64,000 nt of DNA, taken from assembly GCA_029215795.1 (NCBI GenBank), contig JARDYH010000003.1, forward strand, positions 92,350,609 to 92,414,608. Direction: 5' to 3'. Below the pieces are notes generated by a model. It saw only the letters and a list, made by a program, of their open reading frames with translations. It had not been told where the DNA came from and did not search any database. The stretch is from Anniella stebbinsi. Its lineage: Eukaryota > Chordata > Lepidosauria > Squamata > Anniellidae. Every line of letters begins with the position of its first letter. Position 1 is the first letter of the stretch. Positions 34,814 through 47,371 of this stretch are shown in pieces. The position numbers and the translations under genes were made by a program.

Positions 34814-35782
34814 GTCGCAAATCAGATCTTGCTATCTGGCAATGTCATTGGGGGCCAACAAAAGTCCCTCTTGGCCCTCACTCTGAATGGGGGAAGACAA
34901 AATGCAGCTTATTGTTGAGGGCACCAGGCTGGCCGTCCCAATTTTGCTGCACACACAACAGCTGGATGTTTTCATGCCCTGAAAAATCTCCAAAAGAGGG
35001 GACCTGCTTTTAGAGGAAAACTCAGTCTGCTGTTCTGGCTTAGATCTAATATTTTCTGGGTTGTTTGGCAGTCAATTGGGTAGTTAGTGGGGATTAGGGA
35101 GATTTTGTTTGTTATTATTTCCCCCAAAACGGGCATCTTGGGGCTCCATCATACCGTTTTTCCCCCCTGGTTTGCCTTCGCATTTTTTACCTCAATTCCA
35201 GAAGCACTGCAAGAGTTCACCGGTATATGTGATATGATTTCACAATCATAACTATACCGGTGAACTCTCTTTTTATTCTGCCGCTGCTATTGCGCCTGCC
35301 CCACCCCTCCCCTTCTCCTTCCCTCTCCAGTTCATTGGTTCTTGTTGTTGATGGACATTGTGATGGACGTGGGTGCCTTCCCCCCTCGCTCATTGGAGCG
35401 CCTATTAGAATGTACAAAAATACTTACATCTGTGTAATTTTTAAGGACAAAGAGATGAAACTTGGCATGATGATAGGTCTCCAGGAGAGCTGTCCTCCAG
35501 CCCCCTATAGTCCCCGCCCCTGGTTGGGCTCACGGGTGGGCTGCAGTGACTTCAACCAGGACTTTACTCCTCTTAGTGCCTGGCTGATCAGTGCTGCCTG
35601 GTCTCACCACCTGGATGTTGCTTGCCCTCCAGGTAAAATGATGAGGCTAATGAGTGACAGGCAGTGCTCTACAGCTGAAAAAAGAAGTACGGGACAACAC
35701 AGTTACAGCAGCTGCTGGTGTCTTCTCCCACAAACACACACACGCACAAACATATCCATCCTTTCTCCCCTTCGTTTACCAA

Positions 35783-35828
<46 letters not shown>

Positions 35829-37476
35829 GGCTAGCCTGGAAAAGACCCCTCCCGCCTCTCACACACATACACACGCAAAAGCACCGCTTTGGCTGCCCAG
35901 CCAGCATGCCTCCCTCTGGGTCCCCTACTTTCAGTCACCCACATCCCACCTGACTCCCAGCTTCCAGCCTTCTCTGCTCCAGCCTTTAGCTCCGGCCTTC
36001 CTCCAATTCTCCTCTTTCTCAGCTACATGCAGAGCTTGGAATCCAAACCACAGAGTTCCAAAGGGCTGCTCTAGGTGCCACACTCCCAGGTTGGGTTACA
36101 CTTATGCCCGTCTTCCTTTTTCCTGCAATGTGAGTGTTGAGAGTTGCAGGAGCGCCTGGCTCCCTTCAGACTGTTCTCATTTTACGTTGGTTATGGTTTT
36201 TCTTTCTCAGTGCTCTTCCTTCTGTAGTTGTGGTTGCAAGCTACAAAGGGCCTCAGAGGCTGTAAAGAAGGAGAGTGGTAGCTGGGTGCAGCCCATGGCC
36301 GTAGGTTGCCCATCTGTGATGGGTGAATTGTTCAGTGATCTCTCAGCAGTAGTATACTAATCTAAACCAACTCGAAATCTAAGCCACTTGCAAATCTGTT
36401 TAAACAGTTGAGATTGACCTATCAAGGAACATTAGGATTTGTAGTTTAAGGAGGGGGCTAGGGATCTCTGAGACAGAATTCTCAGCACTTTTTCAGCACC
36501 CTTCCATCATGGTTCTTTGGGGAAGCTATGACATTTGAAATGGTATAAAACTAATAGTCATGCATCGGGTAGATATCCCTAAATTCCACCGTCCACCATG
36601 TTGACATCTATAGGAAATGACCCTTGTCACTACTCAAATGAAAAAAATTGCTTGGAGTGGCTGTAATAGAATTTCCTCTTGTCCATAAAATGAGAAACAA
36701 TCAGTCTCTTAGCCTTTAGTGATTTGGGTAGTTTGTTATACTCTCTTAATTATTCTTTTCTTTTTTAAAGCAAGTTTCAGCGTGTTATTTTTGTATGCCA
36801 AGTGGCAGAGCTTGTAGAAGTCCTATGAGATGAAATTTGTGTTTTTAATATCCTTTTCCTGTTTGAAATAAGGAAACCCCCGTTATGGTTTTATGGCCTC
36901 ACAAGATCAGTAAGGCCTTTCCCTCCCTTTTGTCTTATGGGCTCCTGCTGCTGCAGCAACAGCATTTAAAATATCCTATTCTTCATTTCAGTTGGCTCTA
37001 TAAATCCTTAGCACGTTATTGCTAGCAGAAAAAATGAAAGTCATATTGTTAGTTGCATATTAGGACATATGTTTTATTTACCTCTTTGTGTTATAGAGCC
37101 CGCTGCAGCAATCATCAGCTTGTGAATAACTGTGCTGACAACTTTGGTCACCTATGTGCTCCATGAAGGACATTCTAAGCCCAAATCTAACATAACAGCC
37201 TTGCACAAGTAATGGAGATCTGAAGTGAGATGAGATTAAGTTGTTCTTCTTGAAATACTACTGCTGAGAGAGCTCTTGAGTTGGCAGTTACCCTAATCCA
37301 CAATACTGAACAAAATCAATGCCTTTTTTCACATGATTCCTCCCCACGGTCTCTATCCATGAACACCAATACTTTGTGGAACACTGATATGAGAAGGTGG
37401 CATAAAGGTTGTATGAATAGGCAAGCATGAACACAGTGACCCAAAGGCAATAACAAAGGGTGGAAGGCTATAATAC
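34814..37476. other. Intron sequence with a (CT)n microsatellite
   Basis: Contains the hairpin above, a (CT)n run at 35787-35826 and C/T-rich DNA around it. The 366-codon ORF through this tract is a compositional artefact. The rest is AT-rich with nothing I can name. Confidence 0.4.
35212..35268. repeat. Hairpin with perfect 16-bp arms
   Basis: AGAGTTCACCGGTATA at 35212-35227 and its exact complement at 35253-35268, with a 25-base loop that contains a second small stem (ATGATT ... AATCAT). Part of a repeat with a partial match near 56095-56150 (CCCCCCGGTTTGCC, TTTTTTACCTC). Confidence 0.8.
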
Positions 37477-37479
37477 AGT

Positions 37480-37809
37480 GGCTGGGTTCACACAATGTGC
37501 TAATCCACCCCATGTGGGTTATTGTTAAACAGGGAGATATCATGTTGCCTGAACGCAGTGCGTTTTCCACAGGATTGCTCGTTAACCATGCAGTGCGGCT
37601 TGTTAACTGCTTTGAACAACCCAACAATAAGCCATAGGTTCTCAAGGTGGTTTGTTCAAGAAAAAATAATCCACACTGCATGGTTGATAAGCCACCCTGT
37701 AAAAAAAACACTGCATTCAGAGAAAACATTAACCCACCCTGCAGAAAACGCACTGTGTTCAGACAACATAATAACCCATGGTGGGTTAGAGTGTTGTGTG
37801 AACCCAGCC
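37480..37809. mobile_element. Harbinger-type MITE, 330 bp, target duplication AGT
   Basis: Ends GGCTGGGTTCACACAATG and, inverted, GGCTGGGTTCACACAACAC, each followed by CTAA(T/C)CCACC-type sequence. AGT flanks both sides (37477-37479 and 37810-37812). The interior has several inverted GGGTTATT/AATAACCC words. No ORF of interest. Confidence 0.8.
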
Positions 37810-37924
37810 AGTGAGTTTAAAGCAGCTGCTAACCAAAGTAAGGTTGCTGATACTGTTGTCAATCAGAAAGTCAAATAAGGTGTCTGATACATTAGCAAGC
37901 TGCCTGTGAAAAATTAGTGAGTAT

Positions 37925-38233
37925 CAGGGGTGCACAACCTCTTCAGTGCTGAGGGTTTCATCCATTGTCGCCTGGGAGGCCAGGGGTAGCACATGTGCAT
38001 ATACAGACACGGGATGGGCTGCTTCAGGGTAACTGGGGATGGGAGGAGGCTAAAGCCTCCCCATTCCCTCAGAATCTCTGATTGGGATCATTGCTTTCCC
38101 TCTGCCATTACTGGCAGTGAAGCAGCAACAGCAGTCTGAGGAAAAATGAGTGGGGCACCTGCAGATTGGTAGGCCACACAGAAAGCAGCACAGGGTCACA
38201 TGGGGCCAGTGGACTGTGGGTTGTGCATCCTTG
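37925..38233. mobile_element. hAT-like non-autonomous element
   Basis: Left end CAGGGGTGCACAACCTC; right end, inverted, CAAGGATGCACAACCCAC. No matching octamer flanks, so the superfamily is a guess from the CAGGG start. Confidence 0.5.
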
Positions 38234-39160
<927 letters not shown>

Positions 39161-39190
39161 TAATTTGCTAACACAACTGATATACGTTAG

Positions 39191-39326
39191 ACCGGCTTTC
39201 GAAAACCTGGTGCCCTCCAGATGTTTTGGACTACAATTCCTACCATCCCTGCCATTTGCTATGCTGGCTGAGGATGATTGGACTGGAGTCCCCAAAGTTT
39301 GGAGGACAACAGGTTGGGAAGTGCTG
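39191..39326. mobile_element. Short palindromic MITE, family 2 copy 3, next to the exon donor
   Basis: GGTGCCCTCCAGATGTTTTG then ACTACAATTCCTACCATCCC, and in the second half AAAGTTTGGAGGACAACAGG. This is the same imperfect palindrome as at 12035. It starts only 37 bases past the end of the CAMK1D exon. Confidence 0.65.
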
Positions 39327-41849
39327 CTTGAACAACTATTCCATATTGTCATGACATGCTCCTTAGCAACCGATTTTAGAAGACTAAATATTGTGAAAGG
39401 CATGGGGATTGCCAGCAAAAACAGCAGGCCTGCATTTAGTTCTCACAATTCCCCCATAAAGTCTAGCAAAAGTCACCATATGATGAGATATCATGGACTT
39501 AGTCCCTCTCCACTCTGGCCCTCGTTATTAGCTGGCAGGAAAATTCATAGTCTTGGATCCAAACTAAGTTAGTTACACTTAGTGCCCTGAATCATGAATT
39601 AATTTGCCACATAGATTTCATTGGGACCTAAAGTTCAGCTATCTGCGTCTGGATCCATCTTTCTCCAGGGGTCCTCATCTGGGGGCTGTCTATACACATG
39701 GAAAGCCCTGGGGAGGGTTCACAGTGGCACTACGTCGATTATATGACGCAGCAACCGCCTCGCAACCATCACAGCGCTTTCCTGTGAAGCTGCAAAGAAA
39801 AAAAGTTGGGGACTTACCCTGGCCTTTTTCTCCGGAGTGAGGCACGTACAGCGCATTCACTGTCTCTCCTTGCTCCAGAGTTGCTGCGGAGGCGTGGCCA
39901 GGTGGATGGCAACCCCTGATTGCTTGCTGTCTGCCCAGATAGGTCAGGAGGTGGGCCCAGTCACCAGAAATCCTGCGCTTTTGCTGCTACATTGGGAATA
40001 GCTGCTGCCACCTCACAGCAGCAAAAGTACAGGGTTTTGCTTAACATGGCAGCAACCTGCCACAGCATAGGCAGCACCCTGGTGCCAAGTCTGCTTAGTG
40101 AAGATTCTCGTTTAATTTGCGCAGGTCTTCTAGAGTGTCTTAGACCTATCCATTTGTATTTGTTTTAATGCTGGAATTTTACCTGCTCTGCTTCACTGTT
40201 TGCATGGTTTGATTTCGTTGTATCATTGCAGTTTACATTTTTATGTAAACCACTATGGGAGCCATGTTGGCTGCAGTGCAGGAAAACTGTGCGTTCAATG
40301 AAAGAATGAATGAACGAACAAATCTTATGGGGATGAGGGGGAGACATTGACATGGCCCAGTGTCATCTATAATGTCAAATCCTATCCAGAGAGGCAGGTT
40401 TTTATGGAAGGTTCTCCCTTCTCTAAACAGGGTGGTTTGTATATTAACAATAATATCTCTGTGACTGCAGATGCAGGCAACTGCAGGAGCCTTATAGTAT
40501 TTCCCTGGAAATCCACGGGAGAACATAATTAGCCACCAAATGTTTCCTTTCTCCATCTTGTCTTCCTATGATTATTTACAACTTTAATCATAACATGCCA
40601 TAAAAGTGCTGCCAAAAATTTGGGGCACTGGTGTGAAGGCAGGACTTTTACAAATGCCTTTTCCCGAGGAAAAGCTGAGCTCTTGGTCATTTTACTTGCC
40701 CTGTTTATTAGAATGTTATTTCAATTCAGCTCAGGAATTGGTTGCTTAATATCATCTTTTCCTAACCCAGCCTTATCCTGAAATAATGTGATTTGCAGAA
40801 AATTGCTTATACGTATTATTCCTGACACAGAAGCTTTGAAGAGCAAACTCAAGTAATTCAGGCAATGCCCTGGATAAGCTGTTAATACTTCTACACTTTG
40901 CACCAAGAGGAATTCCTTCCCCATACTTTTTAAACTAGTTAATCTTATTAGCAACACATGCTAGAGAGAACTATGAAATGTGACTCAAAGGAGGGCTATG
41001 GGAGGGGATTAATTTACAAATTACTTGAGAGTTTATATAAGGACACAGCATCGAAAATAGATCCCATAAGGCTGAGAATTTTGTGGCTCCATTCCTCAGA
41101 CACCTTTGTTGAGGGTGTTCCAGAGTCAGCTTTGCAGTTGGGGGAATGAGACAACTTGGCTGTCAAGCTTTGGGATGACAGAGAGCCATACCAACTTGTC
41201 TGGGTAGTAAAGAAGCCAGCAGGCATGAGCTGGTTGGCACAGTGGAAACTGTAGTACTTAATCATTTAGCTGTCAGGCCCGCTTGTGGGCGTCCTGGAAG
41301 CATCCCATTGGCCACTCTGGGAAACAAGGTAGTTGGATCCAGACGGATTATTTTTTATGTCCTTATGTTCATATATCACCTCTGTCTTAAAGAGATTCAC
41401 TTAGATCTGGGGTCTCCAGTGTGGTGCTCATGGGCACCAATGTGGACCTCTCTTGGCACCCACCAGACTCCTGCCTTTCTTGATTATCATTTCATTTTTT
41501 AGACTTCTTAATTTTTTATTTTTAATTGGGAGCGGACATGCTGCAAAGTGAGGTGTCATCCTCCAAAGCCATCCTTTATTTCCAAGAATGCCTCTGGGCC
41601 CCACATGACATCCTTGGCCAAGTTACCTGTTCTCTGAGCCTTATCGGTTTGCTTTCTGTGAAATGGATGTTGTAGCAGAAAATGGTGGCCTTTTGGCTGT
41701 AGTTTTTTTTAACTCAGACCCCACCTCTGCCTTGTATTTCAGTTCTTAGGCAAGTTACTTTTCTTTTAGTCCTCAGGAAAATGGTTATTTGTCTGGTCAT
41801 ACCTACCATGGTAGCCATTTTGTGAATGGGCAAGCCATATTGTGAGAGA
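39327..41849. other. Intron sequence with an unclassified GC-richer block
   Basis: 39640-39960 is richer in CpG than its surroundings (CTACGTCGATTATATGACGC, GAGGCGTGGCCAGG) and may be an unclassified MITE. The rest is ordinary intron. No gene. Confidence 0.3.
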
Positions 41850-42012
41850 ACATAAGAAGAGCCATGCTGGATCAGACCAAGGGTCCATCTAGTCCAGCAC
41901 TCTGTTCACACAGTGGCCAACCAGCTGTTGACTGGGAACCCATAAGCAGGACACAGGTGCAACAGCAGCCTACCACCCATGTTCCCCAGCAACTGGTGTA
42001 TGTAGGCATCCA
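41850..42012 (-). mobile_element. CR1 LINE 3' end
   Basis: AACATAAGAAGAGCCATGCT, GGATCAGACCAAGGGTCC and CAGTGGCCAACCAGCTG are the inverted 3' UTR of reptile CR1; the same block ends the long CR1 at 17656. Confidence 0.75.
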
Positions 42013-42752
42013 CAACACTCTCAAATTGCTTGGGGACCCCTGACTTAGATGGTGCACAGGAACCTGGGGCACACCTTGACAAACCACTCCCTCCTCACGC
42101 CACTTGCTTCTTAGCCAGCCTGATCATGGAGATGTACCGCTGATGTGGAAAGCAGAGGTGTGACCCAGAGAGGCAGGGAAGCCAAAGGAGACCAGTGGGG
42201 AGAAAGAGGAAGGAGAGCAAGAGATGCTGAGAGGAGGAAGCTAGAAAATGGAGAAAAGATACAGGAAGGGAGAGGTGGAAGGCAGTGAAGGAGAGTGGCA
42301 AAAGCACAGGCAAGGCAGGAGCAGGGGGAAGAATAGCCACATGCAAGCCAACACCCAGTGGGGCCTCAACCCCAGAAGAGCTCAGAAGAGGCCACCAGCC
42401 AGAATAGAAAGGAGACGGAGCCCTCCCTTCGCCATGTTGAAGGCTCTATACCAGTCAGGGGAAGACCCCAAAGAAGAGTCAGGGCTACATGTGATGCCAC
42501 TAGCCTTTCCTGAAAGGAAAGCCAGTCCATGTCCCTGGAATGACTCTGTCCCCTTTTGTAGCACCCTACCTGTGGCCTCTATGAAGAAACCTGACTTCTG
42601 CTTCCTTACAGGGGAAGCTGTGGGGATGCCGAGCTTACTCCCTTCCCTCAGCTGCCTTTCCAGACTGAAGGGCTTGGGACTGTCCAAACCAGACTGGAGA
42701 AGGTGGAAGCCAGGGCTTGGGACCAAGCTATCCCAAAGAAAAGCATGAGGCT
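42013..42752. other. Intron sequence, purine-rich
   Basis: A/G-rich stretch from 42150 to 42420 supports several chance ORFs. No domain or repeat recognised. Confidence 0.35.
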
Positions 42753-42928
42753 AAAGAGTTGCTGTTAACCCCATGACGGCTGCCCTTAAGGGGAAGAAGA
42801 GACCTGTTTAGGAATGGGCAAACTGCAAATAAAGCATGCAGCTGAAAGACTTAATCTTGCTTGCCCGCTTCTAAGCAGGTCCCTTCTTACCCTTACGGGC
42901 AGCCCTCATGGGGTTAACAGCAACTCTT
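42753..42928. repeat. 176-bp inverted repeat element
   Basis: Arms of about 57 bases, AAAGAGTTGCTGTTAACCCC at the left and its inverted copy at the right, about 90% alike, around a loop of about 60 bases. No clear target duplication. It looks like a foldback MITE. Confidence 0.75.
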
Positions 42929-44095
42929 TCTCTGTCACTTCAGCTTCATGCATTCTCTATCGCCTCAGCACCACTTCCCTGTCTTGCCCTTTATTGATGG
43001 ACCTAATGGAGGAGGGTGGCTCCAACGTCCTCTTGCCAGAGGATGGCCTCACAGGTTGGTAGATATCTCAGTGGAGCTTAGGAGTGATTATTTAGGACCC
43101 TGCATAACTCAACATGCTTAAAAATAAGGGATGACTTTGCTAAAACCAATGCAATGAAAATTAAACAAAAACCACAAACTCTCATGTAATTACTGTAATC
43201 GCCCCATGAATAACATAGTCATCTGAATCCATCCATTGGGAATGCTGGTCTGATGTTTGACTGCAAGACAAATGCTACCGTAATATGATGTTACTGCCTT
43301 AAATGGTGGGTTTGGACCAGGGAATGCAGCAGTACTAAATCAGCCCATCTGTTTCTTGTTGTTTCTTGGAAACTCCTGGCTGGAACATATATTGGGATTA
43401 CAAAAGGAGCATGTTAAATTATGGTAGGAATTTGTACCACTTCCTTGGCAGCCCTGTTTCCAGTGTTATTGAAAACGCTGACCATTTCTCTCTATATGAA
43501 TTTCAATATGTTCAGGGACTGATCCTGTGTAGTAAACTGTAGCTTCCAGGAATGCCCTGTACTGAAGTGACAGTGCTCAGTGCCTGGTCAAAGAAAAGGG
43601 CCAAGAACCACCCTGATCGAGGGCTATGGTGATGTAGCTGCCACAGAATTAAAGTCCCCAGACATGTTTGTGTCAAGGAAAGGATTCATTGGATGTTAAT
43701 GAATTGTTAGAAGTGTGTGTTGAAGGCCAGCTGCATCATAGCAGATCTATCTTTTGGGGGCTCAGTGTTGGGCTGCAGCCAGATTTACATTAATACAACA
43801 CCCTGGCAATCTCATGCACGGCTGTGAGTCATACCGACAAAATATACAAAAGCTAACAGACATACTTTCAATCACCATTTTTGTTACGTTTAGGTACTCA
43901 GTACTCTTTTCTGATCACTTGAGCACACATTAATATTGAGATGTAATTCTATTGAATATAATGGATATCTTTGTTTCCTAAACTAAAGATTCCCTTATGC
44001 ATACTTTTCCTACATGGGTGCTACTGCGTCCATAATTGCTCACATACTGGCCTGGATACCTGTAAAGACTCCCCTAAGTGGTTTGTCTGAACTTC
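42929..44095. other. Intron sequence, nothing recognised
   Basis: AT-rich intron without recognisable repeats or coding sequence. Confidence 0.4.
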
Positions 44096-44265
44096 ATAAG
44101 AACAAAACATAAGATGAGATGCTGGATTCGACTGAAGGCCTAGCTAGTTCAGCATTCTGTTCCTTCAGTGGCCCAAAAGATGTCCTAATGGGAAGCCCAC
44201 AACAGGACATGAATGAAGTAGCCCTCTCGTGTTCCCCAGCATCCAGTATACAGAAGCAGTATACT
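44096..44265 (-). mobile_element. CR1 LINE 3' end, diverged
   Basis: ATAAGAACAAAACATAAG, GATGCTGGATTCGACTGAAG, TTCAGCATTCTGTTCC and GTTCCCCAGCATCC follow the inverted CR1 3' UTR with more substitutions than at 41850. Confidence 0.65.
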
Positions 44266-44412
44266 GGAGGTAATGGCTGCATTCAGACAACATGATAGTC
44301 AGCGGTGGGGTAATAATCAACTTTACAGTTGTTCATCTAGGGGGTACTCCCCACACAACATGGTAATAAATAACCAACCGTGGTGTGGATTAGGATCAGC
44401 GCTGAGTTGACT

Positions 44413-44419
44413 GTTGTTG

Positions 44420-44454
<35 letters not shown>

Positions 44455-46282
44455 TACACTTATATACCGCCCCTTAGCCGAAGCTCTCTGGGCGGTTTAC
44501 AAAAATCAGAAAGATTGAGCATTAAAAAGACAATATACAAAATTTAAAACCATAAACATAAAACAGTTGTCATTAAAACACTTTAAAAACATTTTAACTG
44601 TTAAGCCTGGGCCACAATGTCAATCAATCCTCAACTTGAGCTGTTAAAATGCCTGGGAGAAAAGAAGAGTGTTGGCGCGAAGCGGGCCTCATCGGGGAGA
44701 TCATTCCATAATTGAAGGGCCACCACAAAGAAGGCCCTCTCCCTTGTTGCCGTCCTCCGAGCTTCCCTCGGAGTAGGCACCCGGAAGAGGACCTTTGATG
44801 GTGAGCGTAGTGAACGGGTAGGTTCATGTCGGGAAAGACGTTCCATCACGTATTGTGGTCCCAAACCGTGTAAGGCTTTATAGGTTAAAACCAGCACCTT
44901 GAATCGGGCTCGGAAACCTACAGGCAGCCAATGCAAGCGGGCCAGAATTATATGTTTGAACCTTCTGGTCCCTGTTACCACTCTGGCCGCTGCATTCTGC
45001 ACAAGCTGCAGCTTCCGAACCATCTTCAAAGGCAGCCCCACATAGAGCGCATTGCAGTAATCTAACTTGGAGGTTACCAGAGCATAGACAACTGAAGCCA
45101 GGTTATCCCTGCCTGTTAAATATGCTGTTAAATGCCTGGGAGAAGAGGAAAGTCTTGACCTGGCGCTGAAAAGATAACAATGTTGGCACCGGGCAAGCCT
45201 CATCGGGGAGATCATTCCATAATTGGGGGGTCACCACTGAAAAGGAGTAGGCAACCGGAGTAGGCAGCCGGAGGAGGACCTTAGATGTGGATCGTAGTGT
45301 ACGAGTAGGTTCGTGTTGGGAGAGGCGTTCCATCAGGTATTGTGGTCCCAAGCCATGTAAGGCTTTATGGGGCTCGGAAACGTATAGGCAGCTGACGCAA
45401 GAGGGCCAGAGTAGGTCTTATATGCTCGAACCTTCTGGTTCCTGTTATCAATTTGGCCACTTCATTTTGCACAAGCTGCAGCTTCTGAACCGTCTTCAAA
45501 GGCAGCCCCGTGTAGAGTGCATTGCAGTAATCCAATTTAGAGATTACCAGAGCGTAGACAACTGAAGCCAGGTTATCCCTGTACAGATAGGGGCGTAGCT
45601 GGGCCACAAACCAAAGTTGGTAGAAGGCACTCCGTGCCACCGAAGCCATCTGAGACTCAAGTGACAGAGATGGTTCTAGGAGAACCCTCAAGCTATGAAC
45701 CCGCTCCTTCAAGGGGAGTGCAACCCCATCCAGAACAGGTTGAACATCCTCCTTCCGGTCAGCAGAACCCCCCACCAACAGCATCTCAGTCTTGTCTGGA
45801 TTAAGTTTCAGTTTATTAGCTCTCATCCAGTCCATTGTCACAGCCAAGCATTGGTTCAACACATCCACATCCTCACCTGATGAAGATGAAAAGGAGAAGT
45901 AGAGTTGCGTGTCATCAGCGTACTGATGACAACGCACTCCAAAACTCCGGATGACCGCACCCAACGGTTTCATGTAGATGTTGAACAGCATGGGGGACAA
46001 AACTGACCCCTGCGGAACCCCATACTGGAGAATCCATGGGGCCGAGCAATGTCTCCCCAGCACCACCTTCTGGAGCCAACCTGTCAAGTAGGAGTGGAAC
46101 CACTGTAATGCAGTGCCTCCCAACTCAGCCAGCCGTGCCAGAAGGATACCATGGTCAATGGTATCGAAAGCCACTGAGAGATCAAGGAGAATCAACAGAG
46201 TCACACTCCCCCTGTCCCTCTCCCGACATAGGTCATCATACAGGGCTACCAAGGCTGTTTCCGTGCCAATGGCTATTCCGTG
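44413..46282 (-). mobile_element. L2-clade LINE, antisense, with a duplicated C-terminal segment
   Basis: On the minus strand: reverse transcriptase (46282-45600), the C-terminal block a first time (45592-45121), the C-terminal block again (45108-44631), then a 3' UTR with CCGCCCAGAGAGCTTCGG and an (ATT)n tail at 44413-44455. The two C-terminal blocks are clearly related but not identical. 5'-truncated, so no endonuclease. Confidence 0.75.
45365..46282 (-). pseudogene. L2 reverse transcriptase, 5'-truncated
   Basis: Copies LINE RNA into DNA at the target site. The frame shows LLDLSVAFDTIDHGILL (RT motif A), YGVPQGSVLSPMLFNIYMKP (motif B), QYADDTQLYF (motif C with both Asp), NKLKLNPDKTEML, then [13 protein letters not shown] and QLVQNEVAKLITGTRR. 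Catalytic residues are present, but the start of ORF2 is missing and the frame breaks after RQLPIRFRAP, where a segment appears deleted. The clade follows from AFDTIDH and the DYCNALY block, known L2 features. Confidence 0.8.
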
Positions 46283-46377
46283 ACTATGGCAGCATTTGGA
46301 TGATATGATAGTCAATACAACTGATGATTGTTCCCCCCCTCAGTTGATTATTGTGTTGTCTGAATCAGCCAGAGACT

Positions 46378-46556
46378 AGGTTTGCATGAGACAACAACCC
46401 ATCATGGATGACTAGCCATAATGAGTTGTCATGTCACCCCAAACCAGACCGCTTCTCACAAGGTGGCTTATTTTGCAGCAACAAGACACCCTGACATTCA
46501 GTGGGTCGTTTTAGAGCCTATTCGATCTTTGATGGGTTGTTGTGTTGTCCGAACCT
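46378..46556. mobile_element. Degenerate MITE with AACCCATC ends, family 4
   Basis: AGGTTTGCATGAGACAAC then AACCCATCATGG at the left; inverted right end CAGGTTCGGACAACACAAC then AACCCATCAAAG. Resembles the 37480 and 55058 elements. No target duplication visible. Confidence 0.5.
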
Positions 46557-47371
46557 GGGACAGCAATTTCAGCTATTGAGCTGCTTATCAAGAGCAGCAA
46601 AATAAAAATAAAAATCTGCCACTATTTGCGATCTCTCCCTTGCTGCTGCCCATGACAGCTCCTCCTCTGATGCTTAAACAACGCTTTGGAGTGACAGTTA
46701 CTGGTTAACCACACTTTTTAAAATATTTAAATTTAATATTGAGAAAATATTGAGAAAATTTAGCAAATACATTTGTAATTTGTTGGCGGGGGGGCGTTAG
46801 TTGGTCTTTCTCAAGTGCACTCTTATGGCAAAGGGAGCTGGGAAGTGGACTAGGTAACATACATGAAAATTGACATGGCAAGACTACTTTGCCCACACTT
46901 GTCAGGAACCAATTGCTGAGTTGTAGATAAGCACTGAAAGGGGGAAGCAAAAGTGGCAAAAGGTGGGGGCAATAACTCCTCCTTGGCAGTGTGATCCTGA
47001 CGCTTTTAAGTATTGAAATGATGCTTCTCAGTGGCCTCCACAGTAACTGCAGCAGTAAGTGCTTCAAAAAGGGTGAGAACAAACCATGGTGAGCCCAATC
47101 ATCTGTTGGGTGCAACATGGGTTGTTCTGCAAACAACCCACACTGCATAGCTTATTTGCAGAGTGGCTTGGTATGATGAGAGAAAATGGCCAATATATAG
47201 CCTTTATGTCTAGTAGTCACTGACAACTTCATGGAATTGTGTAGAAAAGTGGAAATTTCAACAGGTGCTGTTTTAATTAGTAAAACTTGCCAAAATTCTC
47301 TTTTCTGCGAGTACATTGCATCTGGAAAACACTACCTCATCACATTGTGTATCTTAAGGTGCAACCCTAGA
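46557..47371. other. Intron sequence; degenerate AACCCA-type repeats
   Basis: 47070-47165 contains ACAAACCATGGTGAGC ... AACATGGGTTGTTC ... AACAACCCACACTGC, probably another eroded MITE of the same type. No gene. Confidence 0.35.

Larger units (their letters stand above)
44275..46370. mobile_element. Harbinger-type MITE split by an L2 LINE
   Basis: Left part 44275-44412 (GGCTGCATTCAGACAACATG, then GGGGTACTCCCCACACAACA) aligns with the start of the 23215 MITE. Right part about 46310-46370 (ACAACTGATGATTGTTCC ... GTTGTCTGAATCAGCC) aligns with its end. The L2 LINE occupies the middle. A second left-like end, GGCAGCATTTGGATGATATG, at 46284 means the right part could instead be a separate short MITE. 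Confidence 0.6.

Noticed and set aside
35260..36360. 366-codon + strand ORF
   Set aside because: Runs through a (CT)n microsatellite and pyrimidine-rich DNA; Ser/Leu/Pro composition, no domain.
42248..42748. 166-codon ORF in purine-rich intron
   Set aside because: Low-complexity Arg/Glu/Gly content, no known domain, no splice or promoter context.
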